From positions 22,760-86,759 of the forward strand of contig JAFRQT010000001.1 of assembly GCA_017428485.1 (NCBI GenBank): DNA of 64,000 nt. Reading direction: 5' to 3'. Position 1 is the stretch's first letter. Every line of letters starts with the position of its first letter. This stretch comes from Bacilli bacterium. GTDB taxonomy: Bacteria; Bacillota_I; Bacilli_A; RF39; UBA660. The notes under the pieces are model-generated. The model was not told the DNA's origin and searched no databases. It was given only the letters and a program-made list of their open reading frames with translations. A program made the translations under genes and the position numbers. This document shows positions 47,224 to 58,765 of the stretch, in pieces.

Positions 47224-48360
47224 TTATTCATTTAATTTATAAAAATTATCAAATTCACGACTATCTTCTAAGTCCGTTTCTTCAAGTTCTTCAAGAATGT
47301 TTTTTTGTTTACGAGAAAGACTGGTTGGTATTATTAATTTTAATACACAATAGAAATCTCCTTTTTTCCATGAATCTTTATTATCAATACCTTTTCCTTT
47401 GATTCTTAATACGTCTCCTGGTTGTGTTCCTTCCTTGATTTTTAAATCAACTAGTCCATCCATAGTTTTTATTGACTTTTTGCATCCAAGACACAAATCA
47501 GTTATTGTAACAGGGACTTCTAAATAAATATCATTGCCTTTCCTTTGATAGTATTCATGTGGTTTAATTCTAATTTCAATATATAAGTCTCCATTAGGCC
47601 CACCATTTATTCCTGCTTCTCCTTTACCAGCAAGTCTAAGTTGTTCTCCATTGTCTATTCCAGCAGGTATATCTATTGTAATTGTTTTGCTTACTTTAAC
47701 TTTTCCATTACCTCTACATTTATTGCATTTAGACTTATATGTTTTTCCTGTACCTTTACATTCTGGACAAGTTGTTTTAGTTTGAATAGTGCCTAAGATT
47801 GTATTTGTTTGTTTAATTACTACTCCACGTCCTCCACATTCTGAACATGTTGACTCTCCATGGCCACCTTTTCCATCACAATCTTCACATTCTTCATAAT
47901 ATTCTAAATCTATATCCTTTTTACAGCCATATACTGCGTCCATAAAGTCTATCTGCATGCCATAAAGAGTATCGCTACCCTTTCTAGCACGTGATGATGA
48001 TTTAGATGATCCTCCAAATCCAGAGAAGCCTCCAAATCCACCTGAGAATAAATCGTCGAATATATCGCCAAAATCAAAGTTACCAAATGGATTACCTTGA
48101 TATGCTCCACCAGTGCCTCCTGACCCTCCATAAGGATTTTCAAATGCTGCATGACCAAATTGATCGTATTTGGCACGATTATCTTTATCTGAAAGGCAAG
48201 CATATGCTTCTTGCGCTTCTTTAAACTTTTCAGGAGCATCTGGGCTTTTATTTATATCTGGATGAAACTCTTTAGCTTTTTTTCTAAAAGCACTTTTTAT
48301 TTCATCTTCTGTTGCATCTTTAGAGACACCTAAGACTTCATAATAATCTCTTTTTGCCAT
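47224..48360 (-). CDS. dnaJ: Chaperone DnaJ
   Basis: The 378 residues have a J domain with HPD (FHPDINKS), a Gly/Phe-rich linker, four CxxCxGxG-type zinc repeats ([33 protein letters not shown]) and the client-binding C-terminal domain. It stimulates DnaK ATPase. It is the last gene of the hrcA-grpE-dnaK group, separated from dnaK by pepF. Confidence 0.98.
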   Translation of the reverse strand: MAKRDYYEVLGVSKDATEDEIKSAFRKKAKEFHPDINKSPDAPEKFKEAQEAYACLSDKDNRAKYDQFGHAAFENPYGGSGGTGGAYQGNPFGNFDFGDIFDDLFSGGFGGFSGFGGSSKSSSRARKGSDTLYGMQIDFMDAVYGCKKDIDLEYYEECEDCDGKGGHGESTCSECGGRGVVIKQTNTILGTIQTKTTCPECKGTGKTYKSKCNKCRGNGKVKVSKTITIDIPAGIDNGEQLRLAGKGEAGINGGPNGDLYIEIRIKPHEYYQRKGNDIYLEVPVTITDLCLGCKKSIKTMDGLVDLKIKEGTQPGDVLRIKGKGIDNKDSWKKGDFYCVLKLIIPTSLSRKQKNILEELEETDLEDSREFDNFYKLNE

Positions 48361-48380
48361 ATCTCACTACTCTTCCTTTT

Positions 48381-50135
48381 CTATAGATTTTTTAAATACT
48401 CTAGTTTTTCATTAAATATTTCAAATGCTCTATTTAACGTTTTTTCATTATTTAAATCTATTCCTAAATCTAATAATAGATCAAGAGGATACTTAATACC
48501 TCCACTACTTAAGAATTTAATATATTTATCTTTAAATTTATTATCCTTTAATAAATTATCAGCTATGATTAATGCACAAATAAATCCTGTTGCATATTTA
48601 TAAACATAAAATGAAGTATAAAAATGAGGAATTCTTGCCCATTCATACTTAATGGTATCATCCACTTTAATAACTGGACCATAATGATTCTTATTTAATT
48701 TAAGATACTTGTCACATAATAATTCCATTGTTAGTGATTCTCCATTTTCATATTTCTCATGTATATTTTTTTCAAATTCAGCAAACATTACTTGTCTATA
48801 AACAGTAGCCTTAAATTTATCTAAGAACTCAACTAAATAATAGTTTTTTTCGTCTTTTGTTTTGCTATTGTTAATTAAATATTCACTTAATAATACTTCA
48901 TTAACTGTTGATGCTATCTCAGCTAAAAATATTGGATAACCCGCATATAAATAGTCTTGATTCTTGTCACTATAAAACGAGTGCATAGCATGGCCCATTT
49001 CATGTGCCAAAGTGCTTACTGAATCAATATTATTTTCATAGTTTAATGAAACATAAGGAAGTATCCTATATGTTCCCCATTCATATGCACCACTTCTTTT
49101 TTTATCTTTTGGATATACATCTACTGAATTACTATTTAAAAGCATATTGAAATTATTTAAGTATTCACTTCCAAGCGGTTTTAATGCCTCATTACATATC
49201 TTAATTCCTTCTTCATATTCTATCTTCTCATCGGGCATAACAGAAGAATTAACATATAAATCATACATATGCATTTTATAACCAAGTTCACTGCTTTTAA
49301 ATTTATAATAATCTTTTAAATATTTAGTATTTTTATTAGTTATTTTAATTAGTTTTTCATATAATGATTTATTAACATTGTCTGGAAATAGTTTTCTTTC
49401 CAAAGTACTATCATATTTTCTTGTTTTAGAAATAAATGAATTACTTTTAACTTTTCCAATATATAAAGAACTTATTGTATTTATATGTTTTTTATAATAT
49501 GCATATTCTTTTCTAAATGCATCTTTTCTTACTCTTCTATCTTTAGACATTAAAAATGTACTATAATTTGAACTAGTTAAGTTAACAAGTTCTCCTTTTT
49601 CATTTTTTATCTTGCCAAGATCAATATCTACATTATTAAGTTCATCAAATGCATTGGATGGAATCCTTAATAAATCTGACATATCACTTAATAATTTTTC
49701 TTCTTTATCGCTTAATACATGTTGTTTATATCTAAATGTCCTTTCAAGCATTAAACTATATTTTTCTAATTTTTTATCTTCTTTAATATATTTTTGTATT
49801 AACTTATAATCAGAAGATAAAAGTTCTGGGGTAATAAAACTAGTAAGACTACTTGCTTTATTTACAATCAATAATACTTCTTCTTTATACTCCTGGAATT
49901 TCTTATCAGCCATATTATCATAATAACCCAAATGAGAATAAATATATATTCTCTCTGTTAATAATTCTATTTCATCATCTGTTTCTAATACGGTTAAAAG
50001 ATTAGAACTGTTTTTTAAAATAATTCCTTTATACTTAATTATTTTATCTAATAAACTATTAACTTTATTAATTGTATTTTTATATTCTTTTTCATCTTTA
50101 AATATCCTAGTTAAATCCCATTTATATTTGTCCAT
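48381..50135 (-). CDS. pepF: Oligoendopeptidase F, M3 family
   Basis: The 584-residue zinc metallopeptidase has the HExxH motif in LAHEMGHAMHSF, with the third ligand region AEIASTVNE downstream. PepF cleaves peptides of roughly 7-17 residues in the cytoplasm. Its place between dnaK and dnaJ is unusual and suggests it is expressed with the heat-shock genes, possibly to clear peptides from protein turnover. Confidence 0.94.
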   Translation of the reverse strand: MDKYKWDLTRIFKDEKEYKNTINKVNSLLDKIIKYKGIILKNSSNLLTVLETDDEIELLTERIYIYSHLGYYDNMADKKFQEYKEEVLLIVNKASSLTSFITPELLSSDYKLIQKYIKEDKKLEKYSLMLERTFRYKQHVLSDKEEKLLSDMSDLLRIPSNAFDELNNVDIDLGKIKNEKGELVNLTSSNYSTFLMSKDRRVRKDAFRKEYAYYKKHINTISSLYIGKVKSNSFISKTRKYDSTLERKLFPDNVNKSLYEKLIKITNKNTKYLKDYYKFKSSELGYKMHMYDLYVNSSVMPDEKIEYEEGIKICNEALKPLGSEYLNNFNMLLNSNSVDVYPKDKKRSGAYEWGTYRILPYVSLNYENNIDSVSTLAHEMGHAMHSFYSDKNQDYLYAGYPIFLAEIASTVNEVLLSEYLINNSKTKDEKNYYLVEFLDKFKATVYRQVMFAEFEKNIHEKYENGESLTMELLCDKYLKLNKNHYGPVIKVDDTIKYEWARIPHFYTSFYVYKYATGFICALIIADNLLKDNKFKDKYIKFLSSGGIKYPLDLLLDLGIDLNNEKTLNRAFEIFNEKLEYLKNL

Positions 50136-50155
50136 TTTATCTCCTTATATAAGTT

Positions 50156-50178
50156 GGGGACTCAATAGTTTGAGTCCC
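50156..50178 (-). other. Stem-loop between dnaK and pepF
   Basis: GGGACTCA and TGAGTCCC form a perfect 8-bp stem with a 6-base loop, without a T tract. It looks like an RNA processing or stabilising hairpin rather than a terminator, and could set the dnaK to pepF/dnaJ expression ratio. Confidence 0.6.
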
Positions 50179-50187
50179 ACTACTTAA

Positions 50188-52408
<2,221 letters not shown>

Positions 52409-52409
<1 letters not shown>

Positions 52410-52981
52410 TATTTATTTACCTTAACCATTGCTGGTCTAATTAATTTGTCCTTGTAAGTATATCCTTTAGTCAATACTTCAAGAACTACATTTGCAGGCT
52501 TAGTTTCATCATGTTCTGTAAGAACTGCTTCTTCAAAATGTGGATCAAATTCCTTACCCAAGCAATCAACCTCATGTACTTCATATTTATCAAATAATCC
52601 AGTTAAAGCTCCAAGTATCATTTTAAATCCACTTAAGAACTTACTAACTTCATCGGATAAATCATTATCATCCATCATTACAGCTCTTTCTAAATTATCT
52701 TTAATAATTAACATTTCTTTAATGAAAGATTCGCCTTCATACTGAAGCATTCTACTTACTTCTCCTTGAGTTCTAGTCTTAAAGTTTAAATATTCCGCCT
52801 GTAAACGCATATATTTTTCTTCAAGTTCTTTATTCCTAGAATCAAGTATTTGTATGATAGTTTCTGGGTCTAATTCAGGAGCACATCCACCACATGTTTC
52901 ACAAGATCCAGCACATCCACTTTCATTCAATGTTTGATCTTCTTTTATTTCTTCCTTTTTATCATGTTTTTCTTTTGCCAT
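52409..52981 (-). CDS. grpE: Nucleotide exchange factor GrpE
   Basis: GrpE releases ADP from DnaK. The 190-residue protein has the long helix (KELEEKYMRLQAEYLNFKTR), and the C-terminal beta domain with HFEEAVLTEHDE and VTKGY-type (here VLTKGYTYKDKLIRPAMVKV) blocks. Unusually, the disordered N-terminus carries four close cysteines (GCAGSCETCGGC), which could bind a metal or respond to redox. It is preceded by hrcA. Confidence 0.97.
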
Positions 52982-53012
52982 TTATATCTTCCTTTCAAAA
53001 TGGTATTTTCCA

Positions 53013-54020
53013 TCATTTGTCATTGTTAAATTTGCTCTCTATTTTTTCTTTAATATATTCGAGCATATTAACTACTCTTTCATATTCCATTCTCTTTGGT
53101 CCAATTACAGCAATGGTACCTTCACGTCCATTTGCTTTATACTTTGTTTTTACTATTGTTACATTATCATCAAATTCAGATTCACTACCAATATATACCT
53201 TAACCTCATCATCAGTTTCTTCAATTTTACTCACCATATCTTTACTTTCAAATTTACTTATGATGTTTTTAACATCATCAACTGTATTGAATTCTGGTTG
53301 TTTTAATATATTAGTCTTCCCATTGAATTTAACATCCCTATCAGACGTGAAATTTGAAAGTGCATTATAAAATGCATTATAAACCACTTCATAATTTTGA
53401 ACATAATTTCTAATTATTGGTTTTATTTCAAACTCTAGCTTAGATGGGACATCATCAATAGGTGTGCCTACTAACATCTTATTTAATAACTCTGTAGTTT
53501 TAGAAATCTCTATTGCTGGTATGTTTTCTTCAAGATTAATATTCTTGTTTTCAACATGCCCAGTGTTAGTAATAACAATTGCAATTAGTTGTCTTTCACT
53601 AAGAGGAATAACTTCTACTTTTTGTAGTTTGTTATCACTAGATTCTTTACCTAAAATAACTGAAGTATAATTAGTCATATCACTAATTATTTCTAAACTT
53701 TTACTTATAGCGTCATTTAACTCAAGTTCATTGTTGTTAAATATTGTTTGAAGACGCATCATATCTTCTCCACTTATTTTTTTAGGTTCCATTAAGTTAT
53801 CAACATAGTATCTATAACCACTCTCTGATGGAACACGTCCAGAAGATATATGTGTTTTTTCTAAATATCCCAAATCCTCAAGCAAAGCCATATCATTTCT
53901 TATTGTTGCACTTGAACATTTAAACTTTTTACACAATGATTTGCTACCTACAGGTCTTGCAGATCTAACATATTCTTCAACTATAGATTTTAATAACTCT
54001 TTTTGTCTACTTCCAAGCAT
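53013..54020 (-). CDS. hrcA: Heat-inducible repressor HrcA
   Basis: HrcA binds CIRCE operators to repress the dnaK genes until heat stress. The 335-residue protein has the N-terminal winged helix (KELLKSIVEEYVRSARPVGSKSL), then SSATIRNDMALLEDLGYLEKTHISSGRVPSESGYRYYVD. The C-terminal part includes GPKRMEYERVVNMLEYI. ATG 54020 has GGAGGT at good distance; the ATG one codon upstream is too close. Two CIRCE sites precede it, so it represses itself and the whole operon. Confidence 0.97.
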   Translation of the reverse strand: MLGSRQKELLKSIVEEYVRSARPVGSKSLCKKFKCSSATIRNDMALLEDLGYLEKTHISSGRVPSESGYRYYVDNLMEPKKISGEDMMRLQTIFNNNELELNDAISKSLEIISDMTNYTSVILGKESSDNKLQKVEVIPLSERQLIAIVITNTGHVENKNINLEENIPAIEISKTTELLNKMLVGTPIDDVPSKLEFEIKPIIRNYVQNYEVVYNAFYNALSNFTSDRDVKFNGKTNILKQPEFNTVDDVKNIISKFESKDMVSKIEETDDEVKVYIGSESEFDDNVTIVKTKYKANGREGTIAVIGPKRMEYERVVNMLEYIKEKIESKFNNDK

Positions 54021-54033
54021 CATATACCTCCTT

Positions 54034-54060
54034 TTAGCACTCCTTTCTTTTAAGTGCCAA
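54034..54060. promoter_or_regulatory. CIRCE operator 2, over the hrcA ribosome site
   Basis: TTAGCACTC, nine bases, then AAGTGCCAA (consensus GAGTGCTAA; seven of nine match). It lies between the promoter and the hrcA ribosome site, in the 5' leader. Confidence 0.85.
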
Positions 54061-54064
54061 TACT

Positions 54065-54093
54065 ATTATAATATTATATGTTAGCATTGTCAA
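54065..54093 (-). promoter_or_regulatory. Promoter of the hrcA heat-shock operon
   Basis: TTGACA (54088-54093), 17 bases, TATAAT (54065-54070): a near-perfect sigma-A promoter. Its -35 box lies inside CIRCE operator 1. Confidence 0.9.
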
Positions 54094-54107
54094 TACATGA
54101 GTGCTAA
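54081..54107. promoter_or_regulatory. CIRCE operator 1, over the -35 box
   Basis: TTAGCATTG, nine bases, GAGTGCTAA: one perfect half and one with two mismatches to the CIRCE consensus. HrcA bound here would block RNA polymerase. Confidence 0.88.
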
Positions 54108-54120
54108 TTTATTTTTAATA

Positions 54121-54146
54121 AAAAAAGTTGCCCCTTGTCAACTTGC
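54121..54146 (-). terminator. Terminator upstream of hrcA
   Basis: AAGTTG pairs with CAACTT around an ACAAGGGG-type loop, followed by a T tract on the minus strand. It ends the two membrane-protein genes. Confidence 0.75.
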
Positions 54147-54150
54147 TTTT

Positions 54151-54756
54151 TTAGTTAGCTTTAACGCATTTGTTAAACATGTATAATACAAATTCAAATA
54201 TTGCTTCAAGTAATGCATAAACTAAAATGTGTTTTAAATTAAAGAATAATATAACCAATAAACCAATAACCATTAGATAAATTCTGATTTTTCTAAGTTT
54301 CTTTAATTTTTCTCTAGTAAATAATTCATCTTCAGTTTCTACATCCCTTACAAACCCATGAATACTTATAGAAATAACTAATACTGCAATCATACCAGCA
54401 ACTACAACCAATGTTGGAATAACTACATATGAGAATGTAAAATTCTTCATACTAGAAAACTCATTAATGCTATCAACTATTTCACTTTCTGAGTAATCAT
54501 TCATAATTGCTAAATGAGCAACAACATTTCTATTTTCAATAACTTGTGTTCTATCAAATGACATACAAGTATATGCCAGAATTCCTCCAACTATTAATGC
54601 CAATACCATCACAGATAATGAAATTGTAATTCCAATAACTGATAAACATCTAAATGTTTTCATTATTTCTTTTACACTCATCACATTACCAGTATTGATA
54701 ATTAAGCTATTATCCTTTGTTTTTTCAATAATACCCTCATCTTTATTCTTTCCCAT
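54151..54756 (-). CDS. Uncharacterised multi-pass membrane protein
   Basis: The 201 residues contain about four hydrophobic helices (near 40-65, 108-130, and two in 155-195), with a soluble segment of about 45 residues between the first two. I do not recognise it. It starts 12 bases after the smaller membrane gene and shares its terminator, so the two probably work together in the membrane. Confidence 0.65.
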   Translation of the reverse strand: MGKNKDEGIIEKTKDNSLIINTGNVMSVKEIMKTFRCLSVIGITISLSVMVLALIVGGILAYTCMSFDRTQVIENRNVVAHLAIMNDYSESEIVDSINEFSSMKNFTFSYVVIPTLVVVAGMIAVLVISISIHGFVRDVETEDELFTREKLKKLRKIRIYLMVIGLLVILFFNLKHILVYALLEAIFEFVLYMFNKCVKAN

Positions 54757-54768
54757 AATTTACTCCTT

Positions 54769-55077
54769 TCAATACTCAATATTATGCTTAAGTTTAAGCC
54801 ACCTTTTAAAGCAATAGTGATCATATATAATTAAAGGAAAATAAACTATAAATGAAATCAAAGCAATGCCATTCATAAGACTGGTAACGGTTTCAACATC
54901 AAAACCATTTTCTAAAAATAAAGTTAAAATATTACCAATAACAAAACCAAATATAAATGTTATTAAACATACTAGCTTACATTCATTTAAAAATCTTGCA
55001 TATCTGACTTCGCTATAAAGATTTTTATATTGATCAATGTCTTCAGCCTGAAGTTCATAATAGTTCTTTTTCTTCAT
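54769..55077 (-). CDS. Uncharacterised two-helix membrane protein
   Basis: The 102-residue product from ATG 55077 has two hydrophobic segments (about 33-52 and 64-86) and a basic C-terminus. A TTG at 55083 is a less likely start. It heads a two-gene unit with the 201-residue membrane protein. The family is not recognised. Confidence 0.6.
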   Translation of the reverse strand: MKKKNYYELQAEDIDQYKNLYSEVRYARFLNECKLVCLITFIFGFVIGNILTLFLENGFDVETVTSLMNGIALISFIVYFPLIIYDHYCFKRWLKLKHNIEY

Positions 55078-55142
55078 ACACAACCCTATCCTATCATATA
55101 TTAATTTTATAAAATATTATATAAAAAGTAAATATCTTTAAT

Positions 55143-55171
55143 AAAAAAAGATTAATTTTCACATTAATCTT
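55143..55171 (-). terminator. Terminator after recO
   Basis: AAAGATTAAT pairs with ATTAATCTTT around a GTGAAA-type loop, then seven T's on the minus strand. Confidence 0.85.
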
Positions 55172-55900
55172 TTAATTAATTAAATCCTTAAGCATTTTTT
55201 TGCTTTTAATGAATACTCCAGAATACTCATCATAATAAGTATTAATTATTTCATTTATTTTACCGCTCACATTTTTATCGATGTCTAAATTTGTTATTTT
55301 AGATATATCAACATAATTATATAATCTCATTAGCTTTAATACCTTTTCATCTATTATAGGTTCATTTGTTCTGCAGTTTGAGCAAATATATCCGCCCTTA
55401 TCTATTGAAAGGGTTACAACTTTTGTACTTCCACACTTAACACACTCATCCAAGTTTAAACTAATACCTAAATATTTTAAATATTGTGTTTCAATTATAT
55501 TAGTTATTATTTTAGGGTCTAAACCATCTTCTATTTTTAATAGTGCGGACTCTAATAGTGGAAATATTTCATCACTTTCACTTTCTTTAAAAACATTATA
55601 TGAAAGTTCACATAGATAAGATAAATAGCTTAATTTAATAATATCGTTTTTAATGTTAATAAAATAATTTTTAATATCTCCATCTATTAATGTAGAAAGG
55701 CCATTTTCTTTATAATACAAATGAAAAGTACCATAGGCAAAATTTTCACTAGGAAGCCTTAATTTACTCTTTAGTTTTTTGCACCCTTTAGAAATGCATC
55801 CAATAACCCCATGGTCTTTAGTTAAAATATTAATTATTTTACTATTTTCTTTAAAAGGTGTACCATTAACAACAATTCCATCTACGCTTATAATCTCCAT
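55172..55900 (-). CDS. recO: DNA repair protein RecO
   Basis: RecO loads RecA on SSB-coated DNA with RecR. The 242 residues have the N-terminal OB-fold (GIVVNGTPFKENSKIINILTKDHG), a helical middle, and a four-Cys zinc site (CVKCG ... CSNCR, about 155-180). It follows era and yqzL, the usual Bacilli order. No clear ribosome site is visible before ATG 55900, so expression may be low or coupled. Confidence 0.94.
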   Translation of the reverse strand: MEIISVDGIVVNGTPFKENSKIINILTKDHGVIGCISKGCKKLKSKLRLPSENFAYGTFHLYYKENGLSTLIDGDIKNYFINIKNDIIKLSYLSYLCELSYNVFKESESDEIFPLLESALLKIEDGLDPKIITNIIETQYLKYLGISLNLDECVKCGSTKVVTLSIDKGGYICSNCRTNEPIIDEKVLKLMRLYNYVDISKITNLDIDKNVSGKINEIINTYYDEYSGVFIKSKKMLKDLIN

Positions 55901-55910
55901 ACTTAACTAA

Positions 55911-55936
55911 AAGCACAAAGATTATTCTTTATGCTT
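55911..55936 (-). terminator. Hairpin between yqzL and recO
   Basis: AAGCATAAAGA pairs with TCTTTGTGCTT (one G-U), followed by a short T run on the minus strand. It overlaps the yqzL stop and may attenuate transcription into recO. Confidence 0.6.
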
Positions 55937-56015
55937 AATTTCCTTTCTTATATTCTAAATAATATTCTATTTTTCCTGTTTCTTGAAATTTTTTCCAGGC
56001 TTCACTTTTTTTCAT
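55935..56015 (-). CDS. yqzL: YqzL-like very small protein, 26 residues
   Basis: ATG 56015 follows AAGGAG with good spacing and the frame ends at TAA 55935. The product reads roughly SEAWKKFQETGKIEYYLEYKK, which matches the core W-x-x-F-x-x-TG-x-x-x-x-YL-x-Y/F of the YqzL family. The location, between era and recO, is the family's conserved position in Bacilli. It is shorter than Bacillus YqzL, and its function is unknown. Confidence 0.8.
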   Translation of the reverse strand: MKKSEAWKKFQETGKIEYYLEYKKGN

Positions 56016-56058
56016 TTTTATCTCCTTACAATATTATATTGTGGGATAATAAAAATTA

Positions 56059-56946
56059 TTATTCATCATTTAACAAATATCCTAAATCTTTTATATATTT
56101 GTCTTTTTCTCTCCATTTTTTTATTGTTTTACAATATAATTCTAAATACACTTTCTTATTTAGTACTTTTTCCATATCATGTCTTGCTTCACTTCCAATA
56201 ATTTTAATCATATTTCCAGAAGCTCCGATTATTATTTTACGCAATGACTCCCTATCAACTATAATATCAACAAATACATTTGCTATATCTTTTTTATTTT
56301 CATAACCGACTAGCTTGCATGATATAGAGTGTGGTACTTCTTCATTAGTATGAATAAACACTTTTTCACGTACTATCTCAGATAATCTAAATTCAATATC
56401 AGCCGTTGTGGTTTCCCCATTCATAAAGTATTGTACATTATCCGGCAAATAATTCTTTAATACTTTTATTAATCTATCTACATTATCATTATTTAATGCA
56501 GATACTGGTATTATTTCTGCAAATTCATATAAATCTTTGTATTCATTAATCTTAAGTAAAATATCATTATCAGTTAACTTATCTATTTTATTAAGAATTA
56601 AAAATACAGGTTTATTAACACCATTTAGTTTTTCAATAATAAATGCGTCTCCTTTACCATAAGGTACAGAGGCATCAACAACTAGTAATAAAATGTCTAC
56701 ATCATTTATTGAATAATAAGCTTGACTATTTAAAGCATGCCCAAGTTTATCAATTGGCTTATGAATACCCGGAGTATCAACAAATACTATTTGAGTGTCT
56801 TTTTCATTATAAATGCCCTCAATTAAATTTCTTGTTGTTTGTGGTTTTGCTGATGTTATTGCAATATGTTCTTTTAATATTTGATTTAGTAATGTGCTTT
56901 TACCAGTATTAGGTCTTCCAATTATACTAACAAAGCCGCTTTTCAT
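56059..56946 (-). CDS. era: GTPase Era
   Basis: Era binds 16S rRNA and helps small-subunit maturation. The 295-residue protein has G1 GRPNTGKST, the TTRNLIEGIY switch, G3 DTPGIHKP, G4 NKIDK, G5 SALN, and a C-terminal KH domain with GASGNMIKIIGSEARHDME. The start overlaps the cdd stop by 4 bases. Confidence 0.98.
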   Translation of the reverse strand: MKSGFVSIIGRPNTGKSTLLNQILKEHIAITSAKPQTTRNLIEGIYNEKDTQIVFVDTPGIHKPIDKLGHALNSQAYYSINDVDILLLVVDASVPYGKGDAFIIEKLNGVNKPVFLILNKIDKLTDNDILLKINEYKDLYEFAEIIPVSALNNDNVDRLIKVLKNYLPDNVQYFMNGETTTADIEFRLSEIVREKVFIHTNEEVPHSISCKLVGYENKKDIANVFVDIIVDRESLRKIIIGASGNMIKIIGSEARHDMEKVLNKKVYLELYCKTIKKWREKDKYIKDLGYLLNDE

Positions 56947-57323
56947 ACTAAATCCTCCTTAGTGAATGTAGTACCCATTATTTTTTCAAATGAAAGAATT
57001 TCCATCTTACCACTCTTAGTCATAACATTAAATACAACTTCTTTATCAAAAAACTCTAAAAATGTTTGTTTGCATAAATTACATGGATAACATATTTCAT
57101 CACTACTTGTCATCAAATATAATGTTTTAAATTCACGTTCACCATGACTAATTGCATTATTAATTGCGTTTCTTTCAGCGCATATTGTTGCCCCATAAGA
57201 TGCATTTTCTATATTTACACCCTCATAAAAATTTCCATTTTTTGTTTCTACTATACATGCAAAATGCATATTTGAATATGGTGCATAACTATTATCTAAT
57301 AATTTTTCTAATTTTTCTCTCAT
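56943..57323 (-). CDS. cdd: Cytidine deaminase
   Basis: The 126-residue enzyme deaminates cytidine to uridine. YAPYSNMHFA near the N-terminus, the catalytic CAERNAI (with Glu) and PCNLCKQ zinc ligands are intact. It belongs to the conserved dgkA-cdd-era group of Bacilli. Confidence 0.97.
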   Translation of the reverse strand: MREKLEKLLDNSYAPYSNMHFACIVETKNGNFYEGVNIENASYGATICAERNAINNAISHGEREFKTLYLMTSSDEICYPCNLCKQTFLEFFDKEVVFNVMTKSGKMEILSFEKIMGTTFTKEDLV

Positions 57324-57338
57324 ACTACTTATACTCCT

Positions 57339-57737
57339 TTAAAATAAACTAATTACTTTAGGTAAAAATATTATTAATCCCACTATAACAGCAACAATTG
57401 CAATAATAAATACTGCTGCAGCTGAAGTGTCTTTAGCAACTTTAGCTAGTGGGTGATATTCTTCTGTCACCATGTCAATTGCAGCTTCAATTGCAGTATT
57501 TACAAGTTCTAGTGAAATAACTGCTCCGATAGTAAATGCCACAACAACCCATTCAGTGGGATTAAGTTTAAATATAAAGCCTGCTATTGCAACTAGTATA
57601 GAAATTCCAACATCTACAGTTAGATTTTGTTCATTTCTATATGCATATTTTAATCCTCTAATAGGATATGAAAAACTATTTATAAATTTTTTAATACCTC
57701 TTTGTTTTTTTCTTTCATCTCTTGATATCATATTCAT
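57339..57737 (-). CDS. dgkA: Diacylglycerol / undecaprenol kinase DgkA
   Basis: The 132-residue membrane protein has three helices and the catalytic block ELVNTAIEAAIDMV. In Gram-positives this enzyme mainly phosphorylates undecaprenol for wall lipid recycling. It starts inside ybeY (23-base overlap), with GAGGAGGAG as its ribosome site. Confidence 0.95.
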   Translation of the reverse strand: MNMISRDERKKQRGIKKFINSFSYPIRGLKYAYRNEQNLTVDVGISILVAIAGFIFKLNPTEWVVVAFTIGAVISLELVNTAIEAAIDMVTEEYHPLAKVAKDTSAAAVFIIAIVAVIVGLIIFLPKVISLF

Positions 57738-58155
57738 TTAGTATCTCCTCCTCAAGAGCTCTCATGACCTTTTTATCTTCCTCGTTCATATGATCATATC
57801 CAAGTAAATGTAATAGACCATGTACTGCTAAATAACAGAATTCTCTTTTTACACTGTGTCCATATTCACCAGCTTGACTAACACATCTTTCATATGAAAT
57901 ATATATTTCACCCAAAAATCTAATATCATCATAATTAAAATCATTCGCTTCTTCAAATGCAAATGATATTACATCAGTCACGGCATCTTTATTTCTATAT
58001 GTTTTATTTATTTCTTGTATTTTTTTATTATCAACAATTACTATATTTAAAAGTGGATTTTTTACCCCCATTTTTTTACAAGCAAATTGAATTACTTTAT
58101 CAAGTTCGCTAGTATCGATTTGTTCATTTGTTGTATTAAAAATATAATCTTCCAT
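57715..58155 (-). CDS. ybeY: Endoribonuclease YbeY
   Basis: YbeY processes 16S rRNA 3' ends and takes part in ribosome quality control. The 146 residues carry the zinc motif HGLLHLLGYDH, and VTDVISFAFEE upstream is the family signature. It overlaps dgkA and follows the VanZ-like gene. Confidence 0.97.
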   Translation of the reverse strand: MEDYIFNTTNEQIDTSELDKVIQFACKKMGVKNPLLNIVIVDNKKIQEINKTYRNKDAVTDVISFAFEEANDFNYDDIRFLGEIYISYERCVSQAGEYGHSVKREFCYLAVHGLLHLLGYDHMNEEDKKVMRALEEEILNEYDIKR

Positions 58156-58163
58156 TTGCCCTC

Positions 58164-58763
58164 CTAAATAATTTTAACTAAATAAATAATGATTAATAGT
58201 AATAATATAACACTAATTACATTATATATCCAATCTTTTTGTAATATTTTAGGTAAATGATTTCTAATTGCAGAAAGTGCAGTATATAATAAGAATCCAA
58301 TAATACCACCTACTACATTTAATATTATGTCATCTATATCAAAGCATCTTCCAATAAAATGTTGTACCACTTCGATAACTGTACTAGATATAAGAGAAAC
58401 AACTGTAATAGTCCCTAAATTTTTTATTTTACAATAACTTGTAGCAAAATATCCAAGTGGAATAAATAATAAAATGTTGCCGAAAACTTGTTTATAAAAA
58501 GCAGTTGTACCATAGTCATATCTCAATATTTCCCTAAAAGGCATGAAATTAGTTCCACCACCAGATAAGTCTTGACTAGTAACAAGTGCCCATAAAACAA
58601 TTAAATATGATAAAAATAGAAGATCAAATATTTCTTCATGCAAAACAAAGCTTCTTCTCTCACCCTTTACTAGATAAGTTGCTCTTAAAACAACTATAAT
58701 TGAAATTACTATAGTTAAAGTAGGCCAAGTCATATTAATTACATTTCTTATTTCGCTTTCCAT
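58164..58763 (-). CDS. VanZ-like membrane protein
   Basis: The 199-residue protein has about five membrane helices. The block FGNILLFIPLGYF, then STVIEVVQHFIGRCFDIDDIILNVVGGIIG, is typical of the VanZ family. VanZ gives low teicoplanin resistance in enterococci, but most relatives have no known function. It occupies the position where phoH lies between yqfD and ybeY in Bacillus. Confidence 0.88.
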   Translation of the reverse strand: MESEIRNVINMTWPTLTIVISIIVVLRATYLVKGERRSFVLHEEIFDLLFLSYLIVLWALVTSQDLSGGGTNFMPFREILRYDYGTTAFYKQVFGNILLFIPLGYFATSYCKIKNLGTITVVSLISSTVIEVVQHFIGRCFDIDDIILNVVGGIIGFLLYTALSAIRNHLPKILQKDWIYNVISVILLLLIIIYLVKII

Positions 58764-58765
58764 CT

